Shown here: positions 18,802 through 28,138 of the stretch, piece by piece
Numbering within the stretch: position 1 is the first letter of the stretch
Layout of the letters: the number at the start of each line of letters is the position of its first letter
Assembly (NCBI RefSeq): GCF_001612825.1
Contig: NZ_BDBE01000030.1
Coordinates: forward strand, 124,001-188,000
DNA: 64,000 nt
Source of the DNA: Nocardia caishijiensis NBRC 108228
GTDB taxonomy: Bacteria; Actinomycetota; Actinomycetes; Mycobacteriales; Mycobacteriaceae
Reading direction: 5' to 3'
Position numbers and translations under genes: made by a program
Notes under the pieces: model-generated
The model's database searches: none
Told to the model about the DNA's origin: nothing
Seen by the model: the letters and a program-made list of their open reading frames with translations, nothing else

Positions 18802-19143
18802 TCAGTTCGGGGTCAGGCCGGAGGAGAGCACCACGACGACCTTCTCGTCGGTGACCTCGCTGACGCGCACATCCATCCCTTCGGCGGGCTGGGATTCCCC
18901 GGCGGGTACGGTCACTTCCTGACCGCCGATCCGCAAGGTGACCACATTGCCGTTCACGGCGACGAGTTCGGCGTCGATGCCGAGCACCGAGGCCTTGGCG
19001 TTCACGCCGCGGTCGAAGGTGACGGTGCATCCGCTGACGGTGCATTCGGAGGTGGTTCCGGGCCCGGTGACCGTACAGGCGGTGGCGGCGAGGGGGAGCA
19101 GCAGGGTGAACGCGAGGAGCGTGATCCGCCGTCGAACAGACAT
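18802..19143 (-). CDS. Putative lipoprotein
   Basis: 113 aa from ATG 19143. The N-terminus RRRITLLAFTLLLPLAATAC is a lipoprotein signal peptide with the lipobox LAATAC; the modified Cys is about residue 23. The mature part is small and beta-rich, with a second Cys pair (SECTVSGCTVTFDRG) and a C-terminal beta-sandwich-like region. The repeated C-T-V...F-D-R-G-V pattern occurs in small actinobacterial exported proteins. It would be anchored on the outer face of the membrane; the role is unknown. Confidence 0.8.
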   Translation of the reverse strand: MSVRRRITLLAFTLLLPLAATACTVTGPGTTSECTVSGCTVTFDRGVNAKASVLGIDAELVAVNGNVVTLRIGGQEVTVPAGESQPAEGMDVRVSEVTDEKVVVVLSSGLTPN

Positions 19144-19205
19144 GCGATGAGTGTAATCGGAAATCGATGCCCTGATTCGCGGTCGGCGCCGCCCGCCGGG
19201 CGCGG

Positions 19206-19763
19206 ATGCTGGCCCCGGACCGGCTACCGATCTGGAGGCAGCGCTGCCTGGCTGGTGGCGGTAGCAGTCGCGGTGTAGCGATTCGCGACCGTCTGCTCGA
19301 CACTGTGATCGTTTCTCTCACAGACGAAGTCAGTCCGATCCCTTGGGGCTTCGACAACGTGCACCGGGCGGTTGTGGCTGCTCTCGTCGCGATCGGCGAG
19401 GATCCGATGGCGCTCGACAGGATGACTTTCGCCGTTACGCTCGCGCACACAGAGTCCGGTTGGGTTCAAGAAACCGCGTTCCAGTTGCTTCGTCTGGGAG
19501 TGCCACCACGGCTGTTGCGGCGTCGACGGAGGGTTCGCCCAAGGAGCTCGGCTGACTGGGGCCGAGGTTTGATTCAGGTTCGACCACCGGAACTGCTTGC
19601 GGAAAGCGGCGGAGTGTCGCGCGGTGGTCCGCGTCGGTTGGCGCTGCCGACGCGGACTCGCGACTATCCGGTCAGCGCAGGGCTGCCGCCGCGGCGACGA
19701 GGTTGCGCAGTGATGCTTCCACCTCGACAGGTCCTCGGGTTTTCAGCCCGCAGTCGGGGTTGA
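19206..19763 (+). CDS. Uncertain open frame in the lipoprotein-metE interval
   Basis: The 528 bp between the lipoprotein start and the metE stop contain one plus-strand frame, part of which is protein-like (about 19270-19500: [50 protein letters not shown]). The ends of the frame are Arg-rich and not protein-like, no convincing start or ribosome binding site exists, and the frame runs 91 bp into metE on the opposite strand. It may be a remnant of a lost gene. No other feature is seen in this interval. Confidence 0.2.
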   Translation: MLAPDRLPIWRQRCLAGGGSSRGVAIRDRLLDTVIVSLTDEVSPIPWGFDNVHRAVVAALVAIGEDPMALDRMTFAVTLAHTESGWVQETAFQLLRLGVPPRLLRRRRRVRPRSSADWGRGLIQVRPPELLAESGGVSRGGPRRLALPTRTRDYPVSAGLPPRRRGCAVMLPPRQVLGFSARSRG

Positions 19764-21936
19764 CCCAGAGGCGTTCGGCCGGAACGGCTTTCAGCGCCGA
19801 CCGCAATGAGGTAGTGATCTCCTCGACCGAGGGTACCCGTGGGGAGTGGATGTCGTAGACACCCGGGCCGACGCCGAAATCGAAACCCGCGGCGTTGAGG
19901 TCGTCGAGGACTTCCATGTGGGAGCGGGCTGCCTCGATCGAGGTGACGTCGGCGTCGAGACCCGCGATCGCGTCGATGATCCCGCCGAACTCGGAGTAGC
20001 ACAGGTGGGTGTGGATCTGGGTGGTGTCGGCGACGCCAGCGGTGGCCAGGCGGAACGAGTCCACCGACCACGCCAGGTAGGCGGGCCGTTCGGCCGAGCG
20101 CAGGGGGAGCAGTTCGCGCAGTGCGGGTTCGTCGACCTGGATGATGCGCGTGCCGTCGGCCTCGAGATCGAGGACCTCGTCGCGGATGGCGAGGGCGATC
20201 TGCCGGGCCGAATCCTCGTGCGGTTGGTCGTCGCGGACGAACGACCACGCCAGGATGGTGACCGGACCGGTGAGCATGCCCTTGACCGGTTTGGCAGTGC
20301 GGGACCGGGCGTAACCGATCCAATCGGTGGTCATCGGGGTTGGGCGGGTGACGTCGCCGAACAGGATCGGTGGCCGCACGCAGCGGGTGCCGTAGGACTG
20401 CACCCAGCCGTTGTCGGTGGCGGCGAAACCGTCGAGCAGTTCGGCGAAGTACTGGACCATGTCGTTGCGTTCGGGTTCGCCGTGCACGAGTACGTCCAAC
20501 CCGAGTCGCTCCTGCAGTGCGATCACCTCATCGATCTCGGCTCGCATGCGGGTGACGTACTCGGCCTGGTCGATCTCGCCTTTGCGCAGGGCGGCGCGCG
20601 CCGAGCGGATGGCCGAGGTCTGCGGGTAGGAGCCGATCGTCGTGGTGGGCAGCGGTGGAAGGTTCAGCTCCGTGCGCTGCTTGTCGCGGCGGTCCCCGGC
20701 GGGGCCGCGTTCGCTGTCGGCCGGGGTGAGAGCGGCCAACCTGGCGCGGACGGTGTCATCGTGCAGGCGCGGGTCGGTGCGGCGGGACTCGGCGGCCTCG
20801 CGTGCGGCACGCAGCTCGGCGGCGACGGCGTCGGTGCCTCGGGTGAGTGCCGTTGCCAGGACACGCACTTCGTCGACCTTCTCGGCGCCGAACGCCAGCC
20901 AGGAGCGCAGCCGCTTTTCCAGGCCTGTTTCGGGTGCGAGCGAGTAGGGGGCGTGCAGCAGCGAGCAGGAGCTCGACACCGCGACCGAGGCCGCACTGCC
21001 GAGCAGCGAGCCGAGCGTGCTCAGTGCGGCGTCGAGGTCGGTGCGCCAGATGTTGCGGCCGTCGACGACACCGGCGACCAGCAATTTGTGCGACAGGGCG
21101 GGCACCGAGGCCACCGCGTCGACCGTTGTGCCCGCGGTGAAGTCCAGGGCGACCCCTTCGACCGGAGTTGCCGCGATCTCGGCGAGCGCGGCATCGGTGT
21201 GGCCGAAGTAGGTGGCGATCAGGATCGCGGGTCGGTCGGTCCGCGCGGCCAGTTCGGTGTAGGTGGCACGCACCGAGGCCAGTTCGGAGTCGCTGAGGTC
21301 GGTGACCAGGATGGGCTCGTCGATCTGCACCCACTCCACCCCCGAGGAAGCCAGGCGTGCCAGCAGGTCACGGTAGAGCGGGACGAGTTCGGCGAGGCGG
21401 TCCAGTGGGGCGCCGTCGGCATGCTTGGCCAGCTTGAGGAACGTGACCGGTCCGATGACCACCGGTCGGGCCGGGATGTTCAGGTTGTCGGCTTCGGTCA
21501 GCTCGGCGAAGAGCTTGGCCGGGTTCAGGGAGAACTGTGTCGCGGAGTCGATCTCGGGAACGATGTAGTGGTAGTTGGTGTCGAACCACTTGGTCATCTC
21601 GAGCGGGGCGATGGTGTCGGTGCCGCGCGCGGCGGCGAAGTAGCGATCCAGAGGGTCGGCGATGTCGGCGACGCGCGGGGGCAGCGCGCCCAGCAGCACG
21701 GCGGTGTCGAGAACCTGGTCGTAGTAGGAGAAGGTGCCGACCGGGATCGAATCCAGGCCAGCGGCGGCGAGCACGCTCAGGTGGGTGTGGCGCAGCTCGC
21801 GGCCGACCGTGTGCAGGTGGTCGGCGTCGGCTGTGCCTGCCCAGTAGGCCTCGGTAGCGCGTTTGAGTTCACGGTTCGGCCCTACGCGGGGTAGTCCGAG
21901 AACGGTTGCGGTGAAAGGGGTGGGCGAAAAAGCCAC
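19672..21936 (-). CDS. metE: 5-methyltetrahydropteroyltriglutamate-homocysteine S-methyltransferase, cobalamin-independent methionine synthase
   Basis: 754 aa, the normal MetE length. GTG 21936 is chosen because a ggag ribosome binding site precedes it and the protein then begins [24 protein letters not shown] as in the family. It has two (beta-alpha)8 barrels: the N-terminal barrel with [13 protein letters not shown], and the C-terminal barrel starting [10 protein letters not shown]. The catalytic zinc ligands are present (HTHLCYSEF with His and Cys, then Glu; NPDCGLKTR with the last Cys). It methylates homocysteine without B12. The cobalamin riboswitch directly upstream implies that metE is switched off when B12 is available, presumably because MetH takes over. 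Confidence 0.97.
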   Translation of the reverse strand: MAFSPTPFTATVLGLPRVGPNRELKRATEAYWAGTADADHLHTVGRELRHTHLSVLAAAGLDSIPVGTFSYYDQVLDTAVLLGALPPRVADIADPLDRYFAAARGTDTIAPLEMTKWFDTNYHYIVPEIDSATQFSLNPAKLFAELTEADNLNIPARPVVIGPVTFLKLAKHADGAPLDRLAELVPLYRDLLARLASSGVEWVQIDEPILVTDLSDSELASVRATYTELAARTDRPAILIATYFGHTDAALAEIAATPVEGVALDFTAGTTVDAVASVPALSHKLLVAGVVDGRNIWRTDLDAALSTLGSLLGSAASVAVSSSCSLLHAPYSLAPETGLEKRLRSWLAFGAEKVDEVRVLATALTRGTDAVAAELRAAREAAESRRTDPRLHDDTVRARLAALTPADSERGPAGDRRDKQRTELNLPPLPTTTIGSYPQTSAIRSARAALRKGEIDQAEYVTRMRAEIDEVIALQERLGLDVLVHGEPERNDMVQYFAELLDGFAATDNGWVQSYGTRCVRPPILFGDVTRPTPMTTDWIGYARSRTAKPVKGMLTGPVTILAWSFVRDDQPHEDSARQIALAIRDEVLDLEADGTRIIQVDEPALRELLPLRSAERPAYLAWSVDSFRLATAGVADTTQIHTHLCYSEFGGIIDAIAGLDADVTSIEAARSHMEVLDDLNAAGFDFGVGPGVYDIHSPRVPSVEEITTSLRSALKAVPAERLWVNPDCGLKTRGPVEVEASLRNLVAAAAALR

Positions 21937-22084
21937 GGTGATCGTCTCCGGTCCGGATGCGGATAGCCCTCGCCTGTGTGGGCAGCACCGACCGCCGACC
22001 GCGCCGAGCACGAGACAGGCTCGTGGAAGTCCCGGTGGGTCGGTCATTGTGTCGGTCCGTGCGCCCAATCCTCGAGGCGGAGGC

Positions 22085-22300
22085 CGCCGGACACGGCGTG
22101 TCCGGCACAGCGGGCAGGTCTTCGGACTCGTGGGCACCAACCTCGCGGCTGACCTACTGGCCGTCGCTTCCCAGGCAGGTGCCCAGTGCTCGTTGACGGC
22201 GTTCGTTCCCACTCACCGCTGCGGGACAGTCCCGGATTTCCACCGGGTTCCCTCTCACCGGATGCCGGTATACCGGCCTCCGGTTTCGACACGATCACCG
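22085..22300 (-). promoter_or_regulatory. Cobalamin (AdoCbl) riboswitch in the metE leader
   Basis: Read on the minus strand, the leader carries the hallmark cobalamin aptamer core at 22252-22212 (the gggaacccggtggaaatccg part followed by gggactgtcccgc) and the B12 box agtccgaagacctgcc at 22128-22113. Upstream pairing segments reach about 22300. A strong hairpin, ccggacac at 22087-22094 with gtgtccgg at 22098-22105, follows the B12 box. The metE start lies about 150 nt downstream. Binding of adenosylcobalamin should reduce metE expression. Confidence 0.93.
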
Positions 22301-22423
22301 GAGTTCGGGGCTCCGACTCCGCACGGTGAACGTGAACCAGCTGCGCCCGCAATGCTACTCGAGGATTCGGCCGTCTTGACATTCGGCTCGGAGCGGTTGC
22401 CGGACGGAGCCACCGCAAGTAAA

Positions 22424-22456
22424 TTGAACTATCGTACAAATAGTACGTTGGTTCAA
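22424..22456. promoter_or_regulatory. 33-bp operator in front of the MFS-TetR operon
   Basis: Two nested inverted repeats share one centre at 22440: ttgaac (22424-22429) with gttcaa (22451-22456), and cgtac (22433-22437) with gtacg (22443-22447). It ends 4 bp before the first possible start codon of the transporter. It is very likely the binding site for the TetR encoded as the second gene of the operon. Confidence 0.8.
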
Positions 22457-22460
22457 TTAG

Positions 22461-24023
22461 ATGGGTGGTTGTGGGATGGTCGTCGCAGGGGAGAGTCGAG
22501 CCGCGGGGTGGCGGGAATGGAGTGGGCTCGCGCTGTTGGCGTTGCCGACCATGCTGCTGGGGCTCGACGTGACAGCGCTGTACTTGGTTGTCCCGAGTTT
22601 GGCCGTCGAACTGAATCCCTCCGCCACCGAGACGTTGTGGATCATGGATGCCTACGGCTTCTTGATCGCGGGGCTCCTGATCACGATGGGAACGCTGGGT
22701 GACCGGATCGGTCGGCGTCGGCTCCTGCTGATCGGAGTGGCGGTGTTCGCTGTGGCCTCGGTCGCGGTTGCCTTCGCTCCGACGGCTCTGTGGTTGATCG
22801 TCGCGCGTGCGCTGCTCGGTGTGGCAGGGGCAACGCTGATGCCTTCGACCCTTTCGTTGATCAGCACCATGTTCACCGATCCAGGGCAGCGAGCATCGGC
22901 CATCGGGGTTTGGGCGACAGCATTCGGCCTGGGGATGGCGGCGGGCCCGATCGTGGGTGGCGTGCTGACCGCAGCTCTGTGGTGGGGCGCGGTCTTCCTC
23001 ATCGCGGTCCCGGTCGCCGTGCTGGTGCTGGCCGCAGCGCCGACGCTGCTTCCGGAGCGCCGATCACCTGCCGGTCGGCTCGATTTGCTCAGTGCCGGGC
23101 TGTCATTGGTGGCGATCCTGCCGGTCATCTACGCGATCAAGCACGCCGCCTCTCACGGCCTCGGACTCACGTCGGTGGCGGCCGCTGCCGTCGGTGCCGT
23201 CGCCGCCGGTGCGTTCGTCCGCCGTCAGCTGCGTCTGTCGGAGCCGCTGCTCGACGTGCGGCTGTTCACGGGCTCGACCTTCTCCGCCGCCTTGTCGGTG
23301 CTGTTGATCGGCCTCGTCGGATTCGGTGGCGCGATGTTTCTGGTGACTCAGTACCTGCAACTCGTCGCAGGGTTTTCTCCGACCACGGCTGGGCTGTGGA
23401 TGGGTCCGCCCGCGCTCGCCATGCTCGTCGGCGCCATCGGGGCACCGTTGCTGGCACGGCGTATCTCACCCGGTGTGGTGATGGCGGCGACTTTGGCGCT
23501 GTCGCTGCTCGGATACGCGTCGTTGGCAGCGGCGGACACCGACAGCAACGGTGCCGTCGTCGGGGGATTCGCCCTTGTCTATCTCGGACTCGGGGTCATC
23601 GCCGCGCTCGGCACCGACATCGTCGTCGGCGCGGCGCCACAGGACAGGGCGGGGTCGGCGGCCGCGCTGTCGGAGACCGTCCAGGAACTCGGCATCGCCG
23701 CCGGTGTCGCGCTGCTGGGAAGCGTCACCACCGCGATCTACCGCGGCGGGATCGAGGTTCCCTCCGAGTTGTCCGCATCGGCGGCCGCGACCTACAGTGA
23801 CAGCCTCGCCGGAGCGTCATCGCTGGCGAGCCGGATATCAGGCGACGCTTTGGAGCATGCGCGAACCGTGTTCACCATCGGACTCAATACCGCGGCTGTG
23901 GCCGCGGGCGCCGCGATCGCGATCGCGTCCCTGGCCTGCTTCGTGACGCTGCGACGCCTGCAGCCCCTCGGCGACGTCGACCGGCACACGGAGTCGGCTG
24001 TCTCGCCGACCGGGAGTCGGTGA
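22461..24023 (+). CDS. MFS transporter, DHA2-like (14 TM) drug efflux
   Basis: 520 aa from ATG 22461, or 515 aa from ATG 22476. Fourteen hydrophobic helices fit the EmrB/QacA (DHA2) type. It shows motif A between TM2 and TM3 (GDRIGRRRLL), an RALLGVAGATLMPSTLSLI segment (~115-133) and the motif C-like region GMAAGPIVGG. It would export hydrophobic compounds by proton antiport. The start at 22461 would give almost no leader, because the operator ends at 22456. The stop overlaps the ATG of the TetR gene (ATGA), making a two-gene operon that should be derepressed by the transporter's substrate. Confidence 0.9.
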   Translation: MGGCGMVVAGESRAAGWREWSGLALLALPTMLLGLDVTALYLVVPSLAVELNPSATETLWIMDAYGFLIAGLLITMGTLGDRIGRRRLLLIGVAVFAVASVAVAFAPTALWLIVARALLGVAGATLMPSTLSLISTMFTDPGQRASAIGVWATAFGLGMAAGPIVGGVLTAALWWGAVFLIAVPVAVLVLAAAPTLLPERRSPAGRLDLLSAGLSLVAILPVIYAIKHAASHGLGLTSVAAAAVGAVAAGAFVRRQLRLSEPLLDVRLFTGSTFSAALSVLLIGLVGFGGAMFLVTQYLQLVAGFSPTTAGLWMGPPALAMLVGAIGAPLLARRISPGVVMAATLALSLLGYASLAAADTDSNGAVVGGFALVYLGLGVIAALGTDIVVGAAPQDRAGSAAALSETVQELGIAAGVALLGSVTTAIYRGGIEVPSELSASAAATYSDSLAGASSLASRISGDALEHARTVFTIGLNTAAVAAGAAIAIASLACFVTLRRLQPLGDVDRHTESAVSPTGSR

Positions 24024-24661
24024 TGAGCGAGGACAAGGCGACAACGGCAGAGCCGGAGGTTGTCGACGGACGCAAGTTGCGTGGGCGACGCCGACGAGCT
24101 CAGATCATCGAGGCGACCCTGGAGATCGTCCGACGCGATGGGGCAACGGGTGTCACCCATCGCACCGTCGCCAAGGAAGCCGGGATCACCACGAGCCTGA
24201 CTCTCTACTACTTCGCCACGCTGGATGATCTGCTGGTGGCGGCGTTGACGAGTGTCACGCAGGAGTACACCGACCGCATCCAGGATCTCATCGACGCCGA
24301 GAACGACGACCCCCTCGACGGCCTGTCCGAACTCATCGCGGAATCCGCGGGCCCGGGACGCGAGCGAGCCCTCGCCGAACGGGAACTGTCGACTCTCGCG
24401 GCGCGCCGTCCGGCTCTGCGCTCGGCCGCGCGCGCCTGGCGCGACAAGGTCGCTGAACTCGCGCGGACGCGGACCGACGATCCTGATGCGATCGAGGCTT
24501 TCGTCGCGTTGTCCGACGGTTTGTGTACGGCCATCCTCCTCGATGACCGCGAAGCCGACCCCGGACACATCCGGGCGGTACTCGGAAGAGCACTGTCACC
24601 AAGCGGCTCGGTCAACAGTGATCGAGTGTCGCGGCCAAGAACTCGCGCGCAAGCCGATTGA
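24023..24661 (+). CDS. TetR family regulator of the MFS operon
   Basis: 212 aa from ATG 24023, overlapping the transporter stop by one base. The HTH is RAQIIEATLEIVRRDGATGVTHRTVAKEAGITTSLTLYYFATLDDLLVAAL, typical of TetR repressors of efflux pumps. The C-terminal ligand domain has ERELSTLAARRPALRSAARAWRD and a conserved D-G-L segment near the end. It very likely binds the 33-bp dyad at 22424-22456 and represses the whole operon. Its 3' end overlaps the convergent hydrolase gene by 50 bp. Confidence 0.9.
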   Translation: MSEDKATTAEPEVVDGRKLRGRRRRAQIIEATLEIVRRDGATGVTHRTVAKEAGITTSLTLYYFATLDDLLVAALTSVTQEYTDRIQDLIDAENDDPLDGLSELIAESAGPGRERALAERELSTLAARRPALRSAARAWRDKVAELARTRTDDPDAIEAFVALSDGLCTAILLDDREADPGHIRAVLGRALSPSGSVNSDRVSRPRTRAQAD

Positions 24662-25493
24662 ATTCTTCGGGCCGGTCGTAGGTGACGATGTGCCCGGCGT
24701 CCTGGACGGTGACCAGTCGACCGTTCGGTGTTGCCGCCGCCGCGGCCGACATCTCCGCCGCTGCGACGAGTGAGTCGTTGCCACCTCGGATCCACAGAGT
24801 GGGTGTGGTCAGGTGCGGGAGGGTAGGTAAATGGTTGAGGCGCATGGCGAATGGGCCGTAGGCGTGGGTCATCCAGTCGTCGAGGGCCGGTTCGTCGTGA
24901 TCGGCTTTCGCGACGGCTTCGGCGGTGGCCAGTTCGACGATGGTGTCGAAATCGGGGGTGTCCGCGCCCGCGGTGAGGGTGCTGATCATCGACTTGCGGA
25001 TCGAACGGGGATGACGCGCCAGGTATCGACTGGTGAGCCGCAGGACGCCGGGGGTTCGGATGATCAACCAGGTGAGGAATTGTGCTGTGCGTCTTGCGCC
25101 GATTCCGCCGGGGCCGACGGCGATCAGGGCGGTGACTCGTTCGGGGTGATCCAGGGCGTATCCGGTCGCGACGCCCGCGCCGAGTGAGATACCGATGATC
25201 GCGACTCGGGGCAGGTCGAGGGTGTCGAGCAGTTCGTGGAGGAACCGCCGGTAGAAGGTGTCGTCGAGGATTCCCTGCCAGGGACGGCTGTTGCCGTGGC
25301 GGGGCAGGTCTATGGCGTAGATACGGTGGTCGGTGGCGAGGTCGGGCACGGTCCGGCGCCACACGCCCTGGGCGGTGTCCAGCATGCCGCCGTGCAGTAG
25401 GAGCAGCGCGGGGCCGGAATCGCCCGCACGGTACAGCCGCACCGGGCCACCGGCAACAGTCAGGTCGGTGGAGGACTCGAAGATGTCGGTCAT
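24612..25493 (-). CDS. Alpha/beta fold hydrolase
   Basis: 293 aa from ATG 25493. LLLLHGGMLD (oxyanion region, ~30), IGISLGAG as the nucleophile elbow (GxSxG with Ser ~100), GGNDSLV with the acid (~245) and DAGHIVTYDRP with the catalytic His (~270) define an alpha/beta hydrolase of esterase, epoxide-hydrolase-like or C-C hydrolase type. It has no signal peptide. The start overlaps the stop of the upstream TetR gene by 4 bp, so regulator and enzyme form one operon under the palindrome at 26169-26210. The substrate is unknown. Confidence 0.87.
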   Translation of the reverse strand: MTDIFESSTDLTVAGGPVRLYRAGDSGPALLLLHGGMLDTAQGVWRRTVPDLATDHRIYAIDLPRHGNSRPWQGILDDTFYRRFLHELLDTLDLPRVAIIGISLGAGVATGYALDHPERVTALIAVGPGGIGARRTAQFLTWLIIRTPGVLRLTSRYLARHPRSIRKSMISTLTAGADTPDFDTIVELATAEAVAKADHDEPALDDWMTHAYGPFAMRLNHLPTLPHLTTPTLWIRGGNDSLVAAAEMSAAAAATPNGRLVTVQDAGHIVTYDRPEEFNRLAREFLAATLDHC

Positions 25494-26167
25494 GGCGGCT
25501 CCTGCGAATCGAGTTGTGTTTCCAGCCGTTCGAGCAATTCCAGCTGCGCCGCGCGGGCCGCTTCGGGATCGGTGGGGAGGCCGGTCGCGAGCCCGCGCCC
25601 GACGAGGTCGGCGAACAGACCCACAGTGGCCGATAGCATTTCCGCATCGGTCGGCCCGAGCGTGCCAGGCGCATGGATCAGACCGACGGTGAACACGCTG
25701 AGTACCTGCGTGATGGTGTCGGCGGGGATGGTCGCGTCGATGACGCCCATGTTCTGAAGGCGAGCGATGTAGTCGCCGAGCCAGCCCTGGCGCCGCAGAT
25801 AACGGTCGTCGGTAACGGTCTGAACGTAGGTGCCCAGCACATTCTGATCGCCGGTGTACAGCGCGCACATCAACGGATCCGCCAGGAGAGTCTCCACCCC
25901 GAACCGGTAGACCGTCGGCAGATCGATGAGGTCCGGAGCATCGATGACCCGACGATGCACTTGGGCGCTCAACTGCCGCATCCGGTCGTGCAGCACCGCG
26001 GCGAGTATCGCGGGCTTGTCTGGAAACTCCAGGTAGACGGCTCCCTTGCCGATGCCAGCACGAGCGGCGATCGCCGACACCGTCGTTGCGGGCCACCCCT
26101 TGTCCAGCATCAGTTGCCGTGCTGCGGCCAGGATGCGCCCCCGGCGGTCGGGAACCAGAGTGCACAC
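25490..26167 (-). CDS. TetR/AcrR family regulator of the hydrolase operon
   Basis: 225 aa from GTG 26167. The HTH (RRGRILAAARQLMLDKGWPATTVSAIAARAGIGKGAVYLEFPDKPAIL) is unambiguous, and the ligand domain follows (VHRRVIDAPDLIDLPTVYRFG; LGTYVQTVTDDRYLRRQGWLGDYI). The stop overlaps the hydrolase ATG by 4 bp. A perfect 14-bp inverted repeat begins 2 bp upstream of the GTG and is the likely autoregulatory operator. Confidence 0.9.
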   Translation of the reverse strand: MCTLVPDRRGRILAAARQLMLDKGWPATTVSAIAARAGIGKGAVYLEFPDKPAILAAVLHDRMRQLSAQVHRRVIDAPDLIDLPTVYRFGVETLLADPLMCALYTGDQNVLGTYVQTVTDDRYLRRQGWLGDYIARLQNMGVIDATIPADTITQVLSVFTVGLIHAPGTLGPTDAEMLSATVGLFADLVGRGLATGLPTDPEAARAAQLELLERLETQLDSQEPP

Positions 26168-26168
26168 T

Positions 26169-26210
26169 CCTTCGTAGTGACCCGATACTGTCAGTAGGTC
26201 ACTACGAAGG
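26169..26210. promoter_or_regulatory. Perfect 14-bp inverted repeat, TetR operator
   Basis: ccttcgtagtgacc at 26169-26182 and ggtcactacgaagg at 26197-26210 are exact reverse complements with a 14-bp spacer. The left arm ends 2 bp from the TetR start, so a bound repressor would cover the promoter. The element could also act as a hairpin at the end of the upstream threonine synthase-like gene. Confidence 0.8.
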
Positions 26211-26245
26211 CAAGAGCTCGAGCAAGGCGCCGTGGACGCTGCCGG

Positions 26246-27380
26246 TCACCCGTGGATCTCGCCCAGCAGGTCGGCGACCGTGGGCGCGGCCTTCAATCCC
26301 GAACCCGTAAGGAGGACAACGGTTTCCTCCGCTTCTGCGATGTGCCCTGAGTGCAACAGGGCCGAATACGCGGCAGCGGCGCACGCACTGGTCGGTTCGA
26401 CGAACAGCCCGGTCGAGCACAACTCGTCGAGTGCGTCCACGATGTCTTTCTCGGGGACAGCGATCGTCGCGCCACCGGTGTCGCGCAGGGCCCCCGATCA
26501 TCTGCGCCAGTCGCAGCGGTCGGGGGATCGAAGTGCCTTGCGCGATCGTCGGCGACACCGCACGCTCGACCAGCTGGTCGGTGCCCTCGGTGAAGCTCGC
26601 ATCGACCGGTGAGCAGTTCAGCGGCTGCGCGGCGAACAGGCGCGGCATCCGTTCGATCTGCCTCGCCCGCAACAATTCACCGAACCCGAGCCAGCATCCG
26701 AGCAGACTGCTACCCGCACCGACCGGGACGATCACATTGTCGGGAACGCGGAATCCGAGGTCTTCCCACAGCTCGTAGGCGAGGGTCTTGGTGCCCTGCA
26801 GGAAGAACGCCTGCCAGTTGTGACTGGCGTAGAACGCGTCGCCGTCGGACTGCCGGATCGCCTCGTTCTGCGACTCCTCCCGCGGGCCTTCCACCAACTG
26901 CAATTCCGCACCGTACGCGCGAACCTGCGCGATCTTGGCCGACGATGTGGACGCGGGCGCGAAGACCTTCACCCGCACACCGCCCGCGGCCCCGTATCCC
27001 GCGATCGAAGAGCCACCATTGCCGGAGCTGTCCTCCAGCACCGACCGGATTCCGCGATCGCGCAGGTAGGACAGCATCACGCTCGTGCCTCGGTCTTTGA
27101 AGCTGCCGGTCGGGTTGAGGAAGTCCAGTTTGAACAGCGGTCGCCCGCCGTGGGCCCATTCCCGCTCCAACAGCGGTGTCGAGCCCTCGCCGAGGGAGAT
27201 CGGGTGCGAGATGGGAACCGGAAGCGCCGCGCGATACCGCCACAGCGACTGTACGGAGACGTCGATGTCGGACCGGTCGATTCCCGGCCCCGGGTCGATC
27301 CACAACGGACGTCCCGCCGCAGATCTCCATCGGGGCTCGTTCAAGCGGTACTCGCTGCCGTCCACGGGATCTCGATACAC
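26246..27380 (-). pseudogene. Threonine synthase-like PLP enzyme with a frameshift in a G5 run
   Basis: From GTG 27380 (aaggag 5-6 bp upstream) the frame gives a fold-type II PLP enzyme: a zinc-less N-terminus, LGEGSTPLLE, the PLP-lysine motif NPTGSFKDRG, SSGNGGSSIAGYG for phosphate binding, and VPVGAGSSLLGCWLG. At 26491-26495 (five C on the plus strand) the frame is lost. The conserved end (VDALDELCSTGLFVEPTSACAAAA..., VVLLTGSGLKA) continues one frame over to 26246. Removing one base gives 377 aa, a normal length. It may be a real null allele or a homopolymer error. It is not next to hom/thrB, so it may be a paralogue acting on another phospho-amino acid. Confidence 0.75.
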
Positions 27381-27611
27381 GCTCACTCCTTCACGCTCCA
27401 CACTTTCGTCGTGCGTGGCAACCAGACCCCCGGCGAGCGGAATCTTCAGTTTGCCGCAGGCGGAACGAATTACGCAGTGAGATAGAGCATCGTCATCGCG
27501 CGCGGGTCCGCAGGCCGTCCTCACGGCCGGGCGACAGACGAACCATTCCTCGCCACATCGCCCTTACGGGCGCGGCCGAGTCGATCTGCCCCCACCGTTC
27601 GGTGGATCTGC

Positions 27612-27998
27612 TCAGTCCGCCGTGCTGGCGTGTGCTGCGATGATCCGCCAGCCATGCTCCTCGTCGTGCAACCATGAACGCGTGTAACGCATTTTGGCTC
27701 CGAAGGGCTCGCCGTCGACGGTTCCCTCGATGGTTCCGAGGAACCAGGTCACCCCGGCACGTCCGTCGGTGAGCACGTTCAGTTCTTCCTCGATCACGGC
27801 CGTCATCACCTGTGTCCGGGTGCGGTGGAGCTCCAGATCATCGGCCTTGGTGTAGACATCCGCGCCGAAGGTGAAGATCAACCGGTCATCCAGTAGACGA
27901 TCCAGCGCCTGCACATCCCCAGTGAGTTGCGCGGCCTGCAACCGCCGCTCGGCGTCCCGCAAGTTCTCCATCCACTCAGCCTGCCAGCCGATGTCCAC
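27612..27998 (-). CDS. DUF4440 / NTF2-like domain protein
   Basis: 128 aa from ATG 27998. ENLRDAERRLQAAQLTGDVQALDRLLDDRLIFTFGADVYTKADDLELHRT is the classical DUF4440 N-terminal part, and the C-terminal strands end MRYTRSWLHDEEHGWRIIAAHAS. This family has the SnoaL/ketosteroid-isomerase-like cone fold, and members are often stand-alone proteins of unclear function. The 230 bp between it and the threonine synthase-like gene hold nothing recognisable. Confidence 0.82.
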   Translation of the reverse strand: MDIGWQAEWMENLRDAERRLQAAQLTGDVQALDRLLDDRLIFTFGADVYTKADDLELHRTRTQVMTAVIEEELNVLTDGRAGVTWFLGTIEGTVDGEPFGAKMRYTRSWLHDEEHGWRIIAAHASTAD

Positions 27999-28138
27999 CC
28001 GCGCCAGGGTGTTCGCGTTCGGTCGGCTGTGCGGCGGACCGAGGCCTGGAGATAAACCGGGATCGTCGATGACAAGCGAATGTCGTAGTTCTCACTTCTA
28101 TGTGCGAGCGGACAGCGCGGTTTCCTAGCGTCGAGAGC

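Noticed and set aside
19846..21894. A long plus-strand open frame opposite metE
   Set aside because: Antisense shadow of metE.
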